A DNA stretch of 64,000 nucleotides from Bradyrhizobium sp. CCGUVB1N3 (GTDB lineage: Bacteria; Pseudomonadota; Alphaproteobacteria; Rhizobiales; Xanthobacteraceae). Within the stretch, counting starts at the first letter, position 1. Each line of letters opens with the position of its first letter. The stretch is taken from positions 62,001-126,000 of the forward strand of contig NZ_JANADR010000003.1 in assembly GCF_024199925.1 (NCBI RefSeq), in the 5' to 3' direction. The position numbers and the translations under genes are program-made. The notes under the pieces are model-generated. The model ran no database searches. It saw only the letters and a program-made list of their open reading frames with translations, and had not been told where the DNA came from. Shown here one piece after another: positions 35,139-45,204 of the stretch.

Positions 35139-35557
35139 GCCAACTCATGCCGCGCACGAAGATCGTCATTCGTCATTTCGCTCCCAGCGTCTCGATCATC
35201 GCGGACGCTGTCGAATCCGTGCGACCACACCGCGCGACGACAACCATTCAATGCAGTGGGCCATCGATCGCGACCGCCTGCAAAACGCTCCCGGCCTCAA
35301 ATTGCCGCCGACGCGCAACCAAAACGTCGCCGCTTCAGATACACAGTCTGCCGATAGCTACTTGCGATCTCGAACAACCCCCATAGCCTCACCACCGTGC
35401 CCAGCCTCCCGCACCTTCGTTCAATCCCGCTTCAATGAGGTCGCGTCATAGGCGCCTGCCGCGCCCTCGCGTGAGCGCGACCTCACAGAACCCTCCAGAT
35501 TCCCAAATCAGCCGCGAGCTGATTCAAACTGTCTGCCGGAGGCGGAGGCCGGCAGGC
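35139..35557. other. No gene recognised
   Basis: The interval between the IS91 transposase end and the IS630 gene shows no supported coding region on either strand. Confidence 0.4.
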
Positions 35558-36505
35558 ATGTCAAAGGCTCTTTCGCTGGATCTTCGCGTTCGAGTTCTGG
35601 CCGCCGTGACGGCGGGCGCATCGCACCGAGAGGCAGGCGAGCGGTTTGGGGTGAGTGCGGGCAAGTGTGAGCCGGTGGCGAACACGGGAACGTCAACAGG
35701 GCGACGCGCGCCCGAAGGCCCTTGGCGGAGACCGTCGGTCCGGCCGCATCGAGGCGCATAAGGAGACGATCCTTGCGATGCTGAAGGAAACGCCGGATGC
35801 CACGATCGAGGAGTTGCGCCGGAGCCTGGCCCAAAAAGGGCGGGTGTTCGGCGAAGGCACGATCCGCCGGTTCCTGGTCCGGCACGGCATCACGCGTAAA
35901 AAAAGACCGCGCACGCCAGCGAGCAGGACCGGCCGGACGTCGTAAAACGGCGGCAGGACTGGGTCGACGGCCAGCCCGCGCTTGATCCGGGACGCCTTGT
36001 CTTCATCGATGAGACTTGGGCTTCGACCAACATGGCTCGTCGCTATGGCCGCTGTCCGCGCAGTGAGCGTTTGAAGGTCGGCATTCCTCATGGCCATTGG
36101 AAGACGACGACCTTTGTCGCTGGGATCACCTCAGCCGGCATCATCGCTCCCTGGGTTCTCGATGGGCCGATCAACCGCGACGCCTTCGAAGTCTACGTCG
36201 AGAAGGTTCTGATCCCCGAGCTCAGCCCGGGCGCCATCGTCGTCATGGACAACCTGTCCAGCCACAAGGGACCAAAGGTCCGCCAGATGATCGAAGCTGC
36301 AGGCGCAAGCTTGTTGTACTTGCCACCCTACAGCCCCGACTTCAATCCGATCGAGAACGCCTTCGCCAAGCTCAAGGCACTCCTGCGTAAAGCAGCACAA
36401 CGCACCCTCGACGGTCTCTGGAGCACTATCGGAAGCAGTATCGACCGCTTCACGCCTACCGAATGCTGCAACTACTTCATTGCTGCCGGATACGCTGCAA
36501 CATGA
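35558..36505 (+). pseudogene. IS630-family transposase with two frameshifts
   Basis: MSKALSLDLRVRVLAAVTAG starts the helix-turn-helix at 35558. Near 35650 the reading moves to a second frame (ASVSRWRTRERQQGDARPKA, then TIRRFLVRHGITRKKRPR). Near 35930 it moves again to RRQDWVDGQPALDPGRLVFI DETW and MARRYGRCPRSERLKV, PGAIVVMDNLSSHKGPKVRQ, LPPYSPDFNPIENAFAKLKA. The DDE residues (DET, DN, NPIE) are present in the last part, but two shifts prevent a normal product. Programmed frameshifting is known in some IS630 relatives, yet two shifts make decay more likely. From 36506 to 36839 nothing is recognised. Confidence 0.8.
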
Positions 36506-36839
36506 TCGGCGGATGCTCTAACGCCAGCAATTCCTTGTGGCGAATAAGGAATCTGCGCCGGGATGGCGTCCCAGTCGGCGGCGATGGTGACCCCATCTCA
36601 ACTGGCGTTTCTCAATTGCCCTCAGAGCGTTGCCGCCGATACTGGCAACAGCCTGACCCCTGCGCCGATTCACAGATAAGGCAGCGATCCACTGAGTGGT
36701 CGCAAGCTTGCCGATCGCCGTTTAACAACCCGCGAACCAATTCCGGCAAGCTCCGGGCTTGATCGAACCCTAGAAATCGGTGGTCTTGCATTATTGAGCA
36801 AGCCCCCCCGTTAGTCGGCGTTCAGCGTCGCAGCTGCTT

Positions 36840-37013
36840 CTATGGCTTTTGCTTATTCGCTGTTTCTCGCGCGGCCAAGCTAAGCTCCAATACTCTGAGC
36901 TGCTCGATCAGCAGGTCCACGATCTCTTCGTAGTCAGCTGGCTTTAGTGAATTCACGCCGCGTAACGCCATTTGGTTCTGCAGGATCGTCGCCATCATGG
37001 CTTTGACGTTCAT
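36840..37013 (-). CDS. Small hypothetical protein (57 aa)
   Basis: Read on the minus strand from the ATG at 37013 the product is MNVKAMMATILQNQMALRGV followed by NSLKPADYEEIVDLLIEQLR and an alanine/lysine-rich tail. Composition is natural, with amphipathic helices, and a purine-rich GGCCCC-ATG context. I do not recognise a family; the helical part recalls short plasmid accessory proteins. It precedes the DUF4041 gene on the opposite strand. Confidence 0.5.
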   Translation of the reverse strand: MNVKAMMATILQNQMALRGVNSLKPADYEEIVDLLIEQLRVLELSLAARETANKQKP

Positions 37014-37401
37014 GGGGCCTCGTCTGGAAATAAGAGCGCGTCAAATTCAATTTGAAGTAGATGCCAAACATCCCCGATGTGCAACGCCCGTAGAATTACG
37101 GGCGGCTGTAGGGCCGCGAGATGTTCGCAGCGCACACATAGGATGTGCTCGGCGGCCCTCCTTTCCACCACTGCTTGGTTTCTACTTTCACAGTACGCCA
37201 CCCCGATCTGCGCCAGCTAAGAGTCGGCAAAATGATCAGCACGTGGGAGCGTTTCGGGCCTCTCAGGCGGCTTCTCCGCTACGCCCAAGGTAGCAAGTCG
37301 CAAACACACAACTCTGCTTGAAAGCGGAATGTTGCTCTGGAATTATCGATCAACCTGAGGTCGCATTGGTGCGGCCAGGTTTTGATTCTTTGGGTATTTC
37401 G

Positions 37402-38865
37402 ATGCAGGAAGTTGCGTACAAGCCAATCCGGACCGTGCCAATGTTCGGTGCTCGCGCCTTTGCCCGCAAACTGCTGGCGGAGGTGGATCAGCTCAACTCA
37501 CACCTTCTATCAGCCGAGCGGGAGCGGGAGGAAATTCTGTCGAAAAACGCTGACCTCGGCGCGACTGTCGAACAACTGAGGACCCAGATAGAGCAAGTTC
37601 GAGCGGAACGCGATCTCGGGAGGCGGCAGCTTGAGTCAATCGGAGCCGCTCCGCTCCTCGACATCGACGCGCGGCGACGGGAATTACAGGTGCAGGTGGA
37701 TGCACTGAACAAACAGCTTGCACAGACTCGCGCAGACATTGCTGCTGAACAAGCCGCCTTGCGGAAAGAGGTCGAAGAAGCTCGCCAAACTATCGTCGAA
37801 ACGAGGGAGACTGCCCTGCTTCAAGAAATTGGAATCTATGATTATCGGCACCCTCTCACAGATACGCTGGCTTACAAGAAAGCGTTGGATCGGCTCCAAG
37901 ATGCCACCAAGGCAACGGCAAAAAAGGATGGCAGCGCGGTACTCGCTGCCACTAGCTGGACGGTCGGCGGCTCCGAAGCTGAAGGCCGCAAGATGACGCG
38001 AGAAGTTTCCAAGCTCATGTTGCGCGCCTTCAACGCCGAAGCTGACAACCTTGTGCGGGGCCTGAAACCATACAAGCTGCAAAGTGCAATCGAGCGGTTG
38101 AAGAAGGTGGAGGAGACCGTGAGAAAGCTGGGTGGCACGTTGCAGGTGAGCATCTCGCCCGCGTACGTTCAACTGCGAATCGACGAACTCGAACTCACTG
38201 CCGATTTTCTCCAGAAGCAAGCTGAAGAAAAAGAGGATGAACGGCAGGAACGCGAGCGGATGCGAGATGAGCGGAGAGCTCAGCAAGAGATCGAGCGCGA
38301 GCGCGCAAAACTGGCTAAGGAGAAGCAGCACTACCAGAATGCGCTGGAAGCAGTCACCATAAATGGCGACCAGCACGGCATGGAGCGGCTTCGGGAGCAA
38401 ATCGCCGACGTGAATAAGGCAATCGAGAGCGTAGAAGCTCGCGCAGCCAATACGCGCGCGGGCTATGTATACGTGATCTCCAACATTGGGTCATTCGGCG
38501 AGAGGATGGTAAAGATTGGAATGACGAGACGGCTCGATCCAATGGAGCGCATTCGGGAACTAAGCGACGCATCGGTGCCGTTCAATTTTGATGTTCATGC
38601 ACTCTTCTTCTCTGATGATGCTATAGGAATCGAAACTTTGATGCATGATCGGCTGTCGGACTGCCGCGTGAACGAGGTGAACCGAAGGCGAGAGTTCTTT
38701 CGGGCGACGCCCTCAGAGGTGAAGACCCAACTCGGTCAGTTAACCGGGCAATTGTTGGAGTTTCGCGAAGTAGCTGAGGCTATCGAATATAGACAGAGCT
38801 TGCGAATGCGAAGTGGTACGAGCGGATCAGCTCCGAGCCAGACGGATGAGCGACCTGCCGATTGA
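37402..38865 (+). CDS. DUF4041 protein with T5orf172 (GIY-YIG) nuclease domain
   Basis: The ATG at 37402 is preferred; others exist at 37318 and 37441. Residues of roughly 15-135 form a long coiled coil. The DUF4041 core follows (LLQEIGIYDYRHPLTDTLAY, EVSKLMLRAFNAEADNLVRG). A second coiled coil rich in E/R/Q comes next, then the C-terminal GIY-YIG-like T5orf172 domain: AGYVYVISNIGSFGERMVKI, GMTRRLDPMERIRELS, IETLMHDRLSDCRVN, RRREFFRATPSEV. Such proteins occur in prophages and defence-rich loci and probably cut or bind DNA. No partner gene lies nearby. The function is inferred from domain type. Confidence 0.85.
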   Translation: MQEVAYKPIRTVPMFGARAFARKLLAEVDQLNSHLLSAEREREEILSKNADLGATVEQLRTQIEQVRAERDLGRRQLESIGAAPLLDIDARRRELQVQVDALNKQLAQTRADIAAEQAALRKEVEEARQTIVETRETALLQEIGIYDYRHPLTDTLAYKKALDRLQDATKATAKKDGSAVLAATSWTVGGSEAEGRKMTREVSKLMLRAFNAEADNLVRGLKPYKLQSAIERLKKVEETVRKLGGTLQVSISPAYVQLRIDELELTADFLQKQAEEKEDERQERERMRDERRAQQEIERERAKLAKEKQHYQNALEAVTINGDQHGMERLREQIADVNKAIESVEARAANTRAGYVYVISNIGSFGERMVKIGMTRRLDPMERIRELSDASVPFNFDVHALFFSDDAIGIETLMHDRLSDCRVNEVNRRREFFRATPSEVKTQLGQLTGQLLEFREVAEAIEYRQSLRMRSGTSGSAPSQTDERPAD

Positions 38866-39147
38866 CAGGCAACGTCTGGATATGACATCTGCGTCCTCTT
38901 GCGGTTGCGGTAATGCTGCCACTTGGCAGGCAACCCCGCAAATCTGGTGGCGTATGAGCCGAGACTGACGGACCTCGTCCTCGACGAGAACTGAGGCAAA
39001 TTCTTCTACCGCCGTCGACTCGCCTTGTCTCCTTGGCAACAGCAGCGTGATCAGGGAGCTCGGGCCTTCCACGAAGACCACTATTCGCCGTGTCTGAAAC
39101 GATCAGCACGATCTCGATAGGGCCTTGCCGGCCCGGCCTAGATCCGT

Positions 39148-39462
39148 TCATGCGATGGCTGGAGACACCAGCTTGACCGGCGCGGCCTCGATCTCCTGCC
39201 AATCGCCGTGGCCGCTGCGATAGCGGTAGGAGGCGATTCCCGATTGCCAGTTCGGGATCAGGGTCATGCGCAGATCGACGTTGGGCAGAATCACCGGTCC
39301 AAGCCCGCCATGCGTCGGCCAGTGGATCGGCGGGTAGCCCGTAAGGAGCACTAGAAGTAGTGCCGGCGCCGGCGGGAGCGTCGGCAGCTGGCTGTAATTG
39401 CCTTGCAGGGAGGTGGCGACATCGAGCGGTACGGATCTCGCCGTGTGATGCCTTCGAGTATT
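39148..39462 (-). pseudogene. Unrecognised ORF remnant without start
   Basis: An open frame on the minus strand reads ARSVPLDVATSLQGNYSQLP, LVLLTGYPPIHWPTHGGLGP and LIPNWQSGIASYRYRSGHGD. It looks like real coding sequence but an upstream stop leaves no good start codon, so it is probably the C-terminal end of a lost gene. The family is unknown. Confidence 0.35.
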
Positions 39463-39653
39463 GAAACTGATTGAGCTAGCCTGAAAATGTTAGCAGTCGC
39501 ACACGGTTGTCAGCTTTGCGTCCATTGACGTCGCCCCGATGCTCACCATCACTGTGGGATCAGAATTTTCGGTCCGGCACGCGGGTTGCTCTGTTTCTCG
39601 GCACCATTACCCACCCGCGCTCGGACTGCCGCGGCGGCAAAGGAAATGATCGT

Positions 39654-39860
39654 ATGGCAACAGGCACTGTGAAGTGGTTCAATGATCAAAAGGGGTACGG
39701 ATTTATCGCTCCAGACGACGGCGGAAACGACATTTTTGTCCACATTAGCGCCGTAGAACGCGCTGCACTCTCTGGTTTGGCAGAAGGCCAAAAGATTTCT
39801 TACGAAGTCAAAGTCGACCCCAAGCGTGGCAAGGGCAGCGCTGAAAACCTGCGGGTCTGA
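39654..39860 (+). CDS. cspA: Cold-shock domain protein (CspA family)
   Basis: A 68-residue single cold-shock domain. RNP1 is KGYGFIAPDD and RNP2 is DIFVHISAVE; the N-terminus is MATGTVKWFNDQ. These proteins bind single-stranded RNA/DNA and melt RNA structures. It starts at the ATG at 39654 with AGGAAATGATCGT upstream providing a ribosome binding site. It is transcribed alone. The long non-coding stretch before it may hold the regulated leader typical of cold-shock genes, but I see no specific element. From 39861 to 41714 no intact gene is supported; there is a short CAGCCT tandem repeat at about 40965. Confidence 0.95.
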   Translation: MATGTVKWFNDQKGYGFIAPDDGGNDIFVHISAVERAALSGLAEGQKISYEVKVDPKRGKGSAENLRV

Positions 39861-41714
39861 GCGCGCCCGTCGGTGATAGGTCTCTGGCAAAAATTGCCAA
39901 GACGAACAGGCTGCGTTCTTTTCAGAGATGACGTAGCGAATTAGGAGTCCGGCACGTCTTTGGACGGACCATGTTCACCGTCTTTTGCGTCTATGTCCGT
40001 GTCGGGCTTTTCATCGTAAGTGCAGTAGAGCCACGGCAGCACGGTTTGCAGGTTCGTTGTCCGCGCTTTCGGGAGGAGCTTGAGCAATTCGGGTTTGTAA
40101 GACCGAGCGCAGCCCTGGGCACGAAAACCCAAGGGATCACCAACCATTCCTCATCGACCAACGTGTCTTCCGTCTGCGTCCAGCCTTGCAACCGTTTACG
40201 AGAGCGCGCGGTTTCGTCGCGCTTCGAGTAGAAAATGGCTGTTGCAAACGTCTAGGTTGTATGCCACCTTAGGCTTGGGCCTCAGAAACCCAAGATAGTA
40301 TCCGTGGCCAATCAATGGGCCAGCGTTGTAACAGCCCCGTTCGGCGGGGGCGGTGCGCCCATGTCCAAGGGGCACCCCAAAAGCACATTGGCCGTTCACG
40401 ATTACGGTTTCTGAACCCCGGCAGCCAGTCCGCTACCGGCATCAGAGCTAAAAGCAAAATCCATGAACCATCAGCGAATCTCGCGCCGCGCCGTGGCGAT
40501 CGCTCGCGTCTGCAGCCTCGAGGTGTTGCACGACAACGAAACATCTCAGCAGAGAGCCGACCGGTTGCTGGCGCCGCACAAGCGGCGTAACCGTTCTCCG
40601 TCGTCAAATGATTTGAGGATAATTAGGCGGCCCGCGAAGGGAGGGGCTGGCTCCTCAGGGGTTAGAGTTTAAGCGGCCAGCACTCGTTGCTGCGAGCGAA
40701 CGTTTGCATTTCATCGGCGCCTTTCGCCACGCTCTACACCCACATCGACGATCTCGTGGAAAGCTTGAGGACGGTATCGCCGGCAGGCGTGATCGAGAGC
40801 CGGCGCCTGCCGGGTTCTGGCGCAGGCCCGTGCCCCGACCGATTAATGATCGGCTCGGAACCCGACCCAGCTCCAACGGAGCAATCGCTACCGGCCTGCC
40901 ACTGAAGAGAAAGAATGGCAGCTTGCAACAACCCGCAATTAAAGGGCCGATTGACAGCCTCAGCCTCAGCCTCAGCCGTCGCCTAATCGCCGCAACCCGC
41001 TCGCTCGCTACAACGCTATGGAAGGCGCGCTCCGCGAGCAGCTTGCTCGGGCGCGCGGCAAGCCGGATCCGGGTAGAAACGGTAATTCGCTTCGGTAATG
41101 TTCTCATCTGAGGCAATATGAGGGGCAACTCCGAATGGCGTTTGACAGTGGTTGCTACGGCGAGGGCCGATGGTTTAAAAACACTGCTGGCGCATCCTTC
41201 GACGCTAAAACGTCGAACACGTTCAGCGCTTTGCGCACTGGAAGGCCTACATCAGCGAGGCGGACGGCAAGCACCGCATTGCGGTGCGCGCCCGCATTCG
41301 CCAGCGCGCGAACGGCGAATGTAGCCGCTGGAAGCTATCACGACTGCTGCTGTTGAACCTGCAGCAATACAAAACCAATAATGCCCGAACCGATAGCTAC
41401 CCAGCTCGAAACCGCCATTGCAAGGACGAGCCTGGCGAGATCATCATTGAACCTCGCTGTCACAAACCAAGCGGCGCAGAAAGCGAGGCTCGCGAGGAGC
41501 GCGCTCGGCTGGCATAAGTCTCGGATTGGATGTTGCACTGCGTCGTCCCCTTAGGGTTGTTGGGGCGCAATGCGAGCACGATGCCGAAGTTCCAAGAAGG
41601 CGGCTTGCTGCGGCGGATAGTTAACAGTTGCTGAACCGTATCCGTACCACATAACGCCGCAGCTGCTCGCCTTCGCGCACGCCCCCGCACGAAGCGATTG
41701 GCTGTGGATCGAGG

Positions 41715-42310
41715 ATCGCCAGCAGACTGCGGCTTGGCAGCATTTCGCAATGGATCTCCGATGGCAAGATCGACGGTGATGCGCTCGACGGACAAGGGCC
41801 GAGGGCCAAGATCCGCGTAGCGGTTGCCGACGAGCACTGCGGCAGCGGTTCGATCTGGTCCAGCGTATCGGCAATGGCCTCGCGACCAGGCTGGACGCGT
41901 CGGCGGCGCAGGCGGCCGAGCAAATCGCGCCAGCCGCGGCAGTCGCCGCGCCGGCGAGCTCCTCGACGGCGCTCAAGGAGGCGTTCAAGCGCGGGCGCCT
42001 CGAGGCGCTGGAGCGTGAGAACCGGCGGCGCGCAGAGGAGGAAGCGGCGCGTGCCGGTCGGTTCGTTGACAGCCAAACGGCGCGTGCCGAGTTGGCAAAA
42101 ATCGCCGGCCGCGCCGTATCGATCGTCGACGGCGCGTTGCCCGAGATCGCCGCGAGGTTCGCGCTGCCACAGCGTGACATCCTGCATGTCCTGCGCGCCG
42201 AATTCCGCGGTGTGCGCTCGCGCGCGGCGCGCAAATTGCGCGACGATGCCGCCGCCCTGCCCGAGCTGATCGAAGCGGAATTCGATCCGGATCGCGGATC
42301 GTCGGTGTGA
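41715..42310 (+). pseudogene. Phage terminase small subunit-like (Nu1-type), frameshifted
   Basis: A helix-turn-helix stretch LGSISQWISDGKIDGDALDG, ending AKIRVAVADE, is followed after a one-base shift near 41834 by ALRQRFDLVQRIGNGLATRL, GRLEALERENRRRAEEEAAR, RAELAKIAGRAVSIVDGALP and AAALPELIEAEFDPD. This pattern (HTH, central helix, AELxxxAxxAV tail) is that of Nu1/terminase small subunits or DNA-packaging regulators. No start could be fixed. It suggests a prophage remnant. Confidence 0.5.
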
Positions 42311-42755
42311 GCACTTTCGCGGACGAGCTGAAGCAAATCGTCGAGGCGCTCGGCGCCGGCGCGAAGCTGAGTGCCGAACAACGGCTCGCCGTCGCTGATG
42401 CACTGCGCCAACTGACGTTGCAATCGGGGGGCGCCGAGTATGAGGCGCTGATTGTCGAGTGTCGGCGAAATTTCTTCGCTGACCTGACCGAATGGACCGT
42501 GCTCAACGCGGAGGCCGTTGGGCGGTCGATGAGATCACAGCAACGTCGGCGGTCTTGCTCGCCGATCTCGCATTGCAGGCGCGCGTATGCGCTTTGGAGA
42601 ACTTCACAGACTGGACCAATCCGGGTGAGTGTGACCTTGACGCGCGTGCGTACAGGCGGCTGGTTGACAACATAATGGCCATGGTTGGGTCGGAGGCCTT
42701 GCCTGGCGTGGACAGGATTGGGGGCGGTAACTTCCGCGCCGGCAGTGGAGAATGA
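42307..42755 (+). pseudogene. Phage-like hypothetical protein, frameshifted
   Basis: A GTG at 42307 overlaps the terminase-like stop by 4 nt and gives STFADELKQIVEALGAGAKL, SAEQRLAVADALRQLTLQSG and FADLTEWTVLNAEAVG. Around 42515 the sequence continues in another frame (AVDEITATSAVLLADLALQA, then WTNPGECDLDARAYRRLVDN). The two genes were probably an operon. I do not recognise the function. Confidence 0.4.
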
Positions 42756-42934
42756 TCATGCATGATCCGGTTAGCGAGGCAATCGAGAGGGTCCGGCGAC
42801 GCGTGACGAGAGGACGGGCCGCTAGTCACGGCATTTTCTCTCGCAATGGTTGCGCTTGCGGCGGGCGGTGCTTATCTGTTGTCAAGATCGGGGAGTAACC
42901 GTCCAACATTCTGCGAAGCGAAAGGGAATTCCCA

Positions 42935-43411
42935 ATGAAAGTTGATTTCAACGGAGTGACTACAAACTTTGATAGCATCCCGCTTGGGGGCTTCTTCATG
43001 TTCGATCTATCGCGCGGCGGATCCTTCGGCATTTGCGTTGCTGTCGCTGACAACAAAAGAGCGGCTATTTCGCTCCCGACATCAACGTCGCGAGAGAAAC
43101 GGCTCGGCTGGCTCCAGGTCGGCGGGCTAAATCAGACGTTCATCCACTTTCCGGGTGCAGTTTTGAGGCCGGTGCTGACGAGCGTTGCCGAAGCTGGATC
43201 TTCAGCCGGTTCGGTTCTCATCTGTGCGGGTCAAAAACGATTCATAAGAGGGTATGAAAACAACCACTCTCGAACATTCAATGTCGAAACAGGTCTGGTT
43301 GAAGAATTGTCACCCCATGACGTCGTCTACTTCACGCAATGGAACGTCGGGCTTCTCGTCGATCAAAGTTTCGAGGAAATCTATCGCTTCCCACCTGATA
43401 CCGAAGATTAG
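42935..43411 (+). CDS. Hypothetical protein (158 aa)
   Basis: MKVDFNGVTTNFDSIPLGGF starts at 42935 with GAAAGGGAATTCCC upstream as a ribosome binding region. The protein is beta-rich and neutral with no signal peptide; VEELSPHDVVYFTQWNVGLL and SFEEIYRFPPDTED close it. It resembles phage-associated hypothetical proteins in character, but no family is recognised. It stands between prophage-like debris and a gene-poor interval (43412-44018) in which only fragments such as LVNEGLRPFTGRTILAVPSW (about 43645-43710) look coding. Confidence 0.55.
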   Translation: MKVDFNGVTTNFDSIPLGGFFMFDLSRGGSFGICVAVADNKRAAISLPTSTSREKRLGWLQVGGLNQTFIHFPGAVLRPVLTSVAEAGSSAGSVLICAGQKRFIRGYENNHSRTFNVETGLVEELSPHDVVYFTQWNVGLLVDQSFEEIYRFPPDTED

Positions 43412-44018
43412 AATTTTGTTTTATCCTTGGTCCAAGCGAGCGAGGTTACAGTTTTCATGCAGATCACGGTCTGATATCGGAAAATCAGAGACGCCCGGCG
43501 AATTTCAAACTCGTTTTGGTCTGGTGTTCGTCAGAGCCAATAACATCGCGGTTTGGAAGGAAAATCCGACTGCACTTTTTACGTTAATACCTTACTCGAC
43601 TATCACCCCACCCAAGCGCGGATTTCATCTCGGCACGTATTCGGTCCCTGGTGAATGAAGGTTTGCGGCCCTTCACGGGAAGGACGATTCTGGCGGTGCC
43701 GTCTTGGAACGGCCAGAAGATCATCGTCCGCGTCTTTCCGACCTCGCCGATGAACGTAACGTAGCAGCAGCCCGCCACAGGTGAGCCGTCGGCGCAAACG
43801 CCACCGGATATTAAAGCAACCCTGGGACTTGATGATGCCGCCAAGCCCTGACGTTCGCGCTCTGACTCCTTCGGCTATGAGCCCTTCCGGTTAGCTACTC
43901 TCCGGCGCAAAATTTGGTCTGGTTAGCCTTTGAATAGAATCGGCCGGTGGGCTGAAAACTGCAAGGTCGGACGGAATTGCAGTTGACGTTGGTCGCTGCC
44001 GCTGATTCATTCTTGCGG

Positions 44019-44372
44019 ATGAAACGCGCGCAAGCTCTCCGGGCCCGCCAGAAGCTGGCCAGCAAATTGCCGGTCACCGGCGAGATTCTGCGTGGCTCGC
44101 TGCTGGAGCGTACTGTCCGACATACCAAAGATTGCCCGAAATGCGCGCGCGGCGAAGGGCACCAGGTCTTCGTGCTGACGGTGAGCTACGCCGGTGGACG
44201 AAGCCGGCAAATCAGTGTGCGCCGCGAACGGGTTGGCGAGGTTCGCCGCTGGCTCGACAATTATCAGAAGCTGAAGGAGGCGATCGAGACGATCTGCGAG
44301 CTCAATCACGATTTGCTGCGACCGGAGAGAGCCGCGACAAAGCGCCGAGCACGCGGGGGGCAAGAGCTGTGA
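44019..44372 (+). CDS. DUF6788-like protein
   Basis: The ATG at 44019 gives MKRAQALRARQKLASKLPVT, then GEILRGSLLERTVRHTKDCP with a zinc-type CPKCARGEGH and VRRERVGEVRRWLDNYQKLK. The ILRGSLLExxVRHxxxCPxC pattern is the one I know from DUF6788 proteins, which are frequent beside transposons in rhizobia and have unknown function. The Tn3 transposon begins 66 bp downstream of its stop. Confidence 0.65.
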   Translation: MKRAQALRARQKLASKLPVTGEILRGSLLERTVRHTKDCPKCARGEGHQVFVLTVSYAGGRSRQISVRRERVGEVRRWLDNYQKLKEAIETICELNHDLLRPERAATKRRARGGQEL

Positions 44373-44523
44373 TTAAGATGCGGCGGGCGCAGCTGAGCTT
44401 CGGCGACGGATTGATCACTGAGGAAGTGAGCGATCTTGGGGCTCCGTGGGAATCTCTGCAATAATACCCGCTAGGAGATTTTTGCGCGTCGAAATCGACG
44501 GGGTGACCGGGCAATTATTTACG

Positions 44524-44580
44524 CGACAAACCCTGTCGGAATGTAAGACTGTGCGGCAACTCGGAATTTGAGGTTTGTCG
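44524..44580. promoter_or_regulatory. Candidate res site of the Tn3 element
   Basis: CGACAAACC (44524-44532) and GGTTTGTCG (44572-44580) form a 9-bp inverted repeat directly upstream of tnpR, where resolvase binding subsites normally lie. Confidence 0.4.
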
Positions 44581-44583
44581 TGC

Positions 44584-45189
44584 ATGTTGATTGGTTACAT
44601 GCGGGTATCGAGCAGTGATGAGCGGCAGTCGGTTGCCTTGCAGCGCGACGCCCTGCTCGCGGCCGGGGTCGATCAGCGTCACCTGCATCAGGATCGCGCT
44701 TCGGGCGCGCGCGACGATCGGCCGGGGCTGAAGGCTTGCCTTGCAGAATTGTGCGAAGGTGACGTGCTGGTCGTTTGGAAGCTCGACCGTCTGGGCCAGT
44801 CACTCTCCCACCTGATCCGGATCGTTGAGGATCTGAAGATACGCGGGGTCGCCTTCCGCTCGTTGACGGAAGCGATCGACACGACGAATTCGCACGGCGC
44901 ATTCCTGTTCAACCTGTTTGGCACGCTTGCCGAATACGAGAGAGTGCTGATCACGGAGCGGGTCAACGCTGGTCTGGCGGCGGCAGGCCGGCGCGGTCGC
45001 AAGGGCGGCAGGCCACCGACGATCGACACCGAAAAGGTCGAGCAGATTCTGGCGGCGCTGGAAGCCGGCGCCAGCAAGGCGTCGGTGTGTCGGACATTCA
45101 AGGTGCCGCGCTCGACGCTCATCGACACATTGCGGCGAACCGGATGGACCGGACCGGGCAAAGAAGATGAGCCTGCTCCCCCAGTTTGA
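44584..45189 (+). CDS. tnpR: Tn3-family resolvase (serine recombinase)
   Basis: MLIGYMRVSSSDERQSVALQ opens the protein, with the catalytic Ser in RVSSSD. VLVVWKLDRLGQSLSHLIR and the long helix GAFLFNLFGTLAEYERVLIT are typical, as is the C-terminal HTH (GASKASVCRTFKVPRSTLID). At 201 residues it has the usual length. It resolves cointegrates formed by TnpA at a res site upstream. It is transcribed in the same direction as tnpA, 15 bp apart. Confidence 0.94.
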   Translation: MLIGYMRVSSSDERQSVALQRDALLAAGVDQRHLHQDRASGARDDRPGLKACLAELCEGDVLVVWKLDRLGQSLSHLIRIVEDLKIRGVAFRSLTEAIDTTNSHGAFLFNLFGTLAEYERVLITERVNAGLAAAGRRGRKGGRPPTIDTEKVEQILAALEAGASKASVCRTFKVPRSTLIDTLRRTGWTGPGKEDEPAPPV

Positions 45190-45204
45190 GAGCGGGTGTG
45201 ACCG

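Noticed and set aside
37085..37104. 8-bp stem hairpin CGCCCGTA/TACGGGCG
   Set aside because: No T-run follows on either strand and no gene ends there, so terminator function is not supported.
39941..40147. 68-codon minus-strand frame resembling an IS66 C-terminus (LPKARTTNLQTVLPWLY)
   Set aside because: The similarity is limited to about 15 residues and no neighbouring IS66 sequence is present.
40655..41128. 157-codon minus-strand frame with Arg-rich repeats
   Set aside because: Low-complexity RLRLRL stretch derives from a CAGCCT tandem repeat; no homologous motif.
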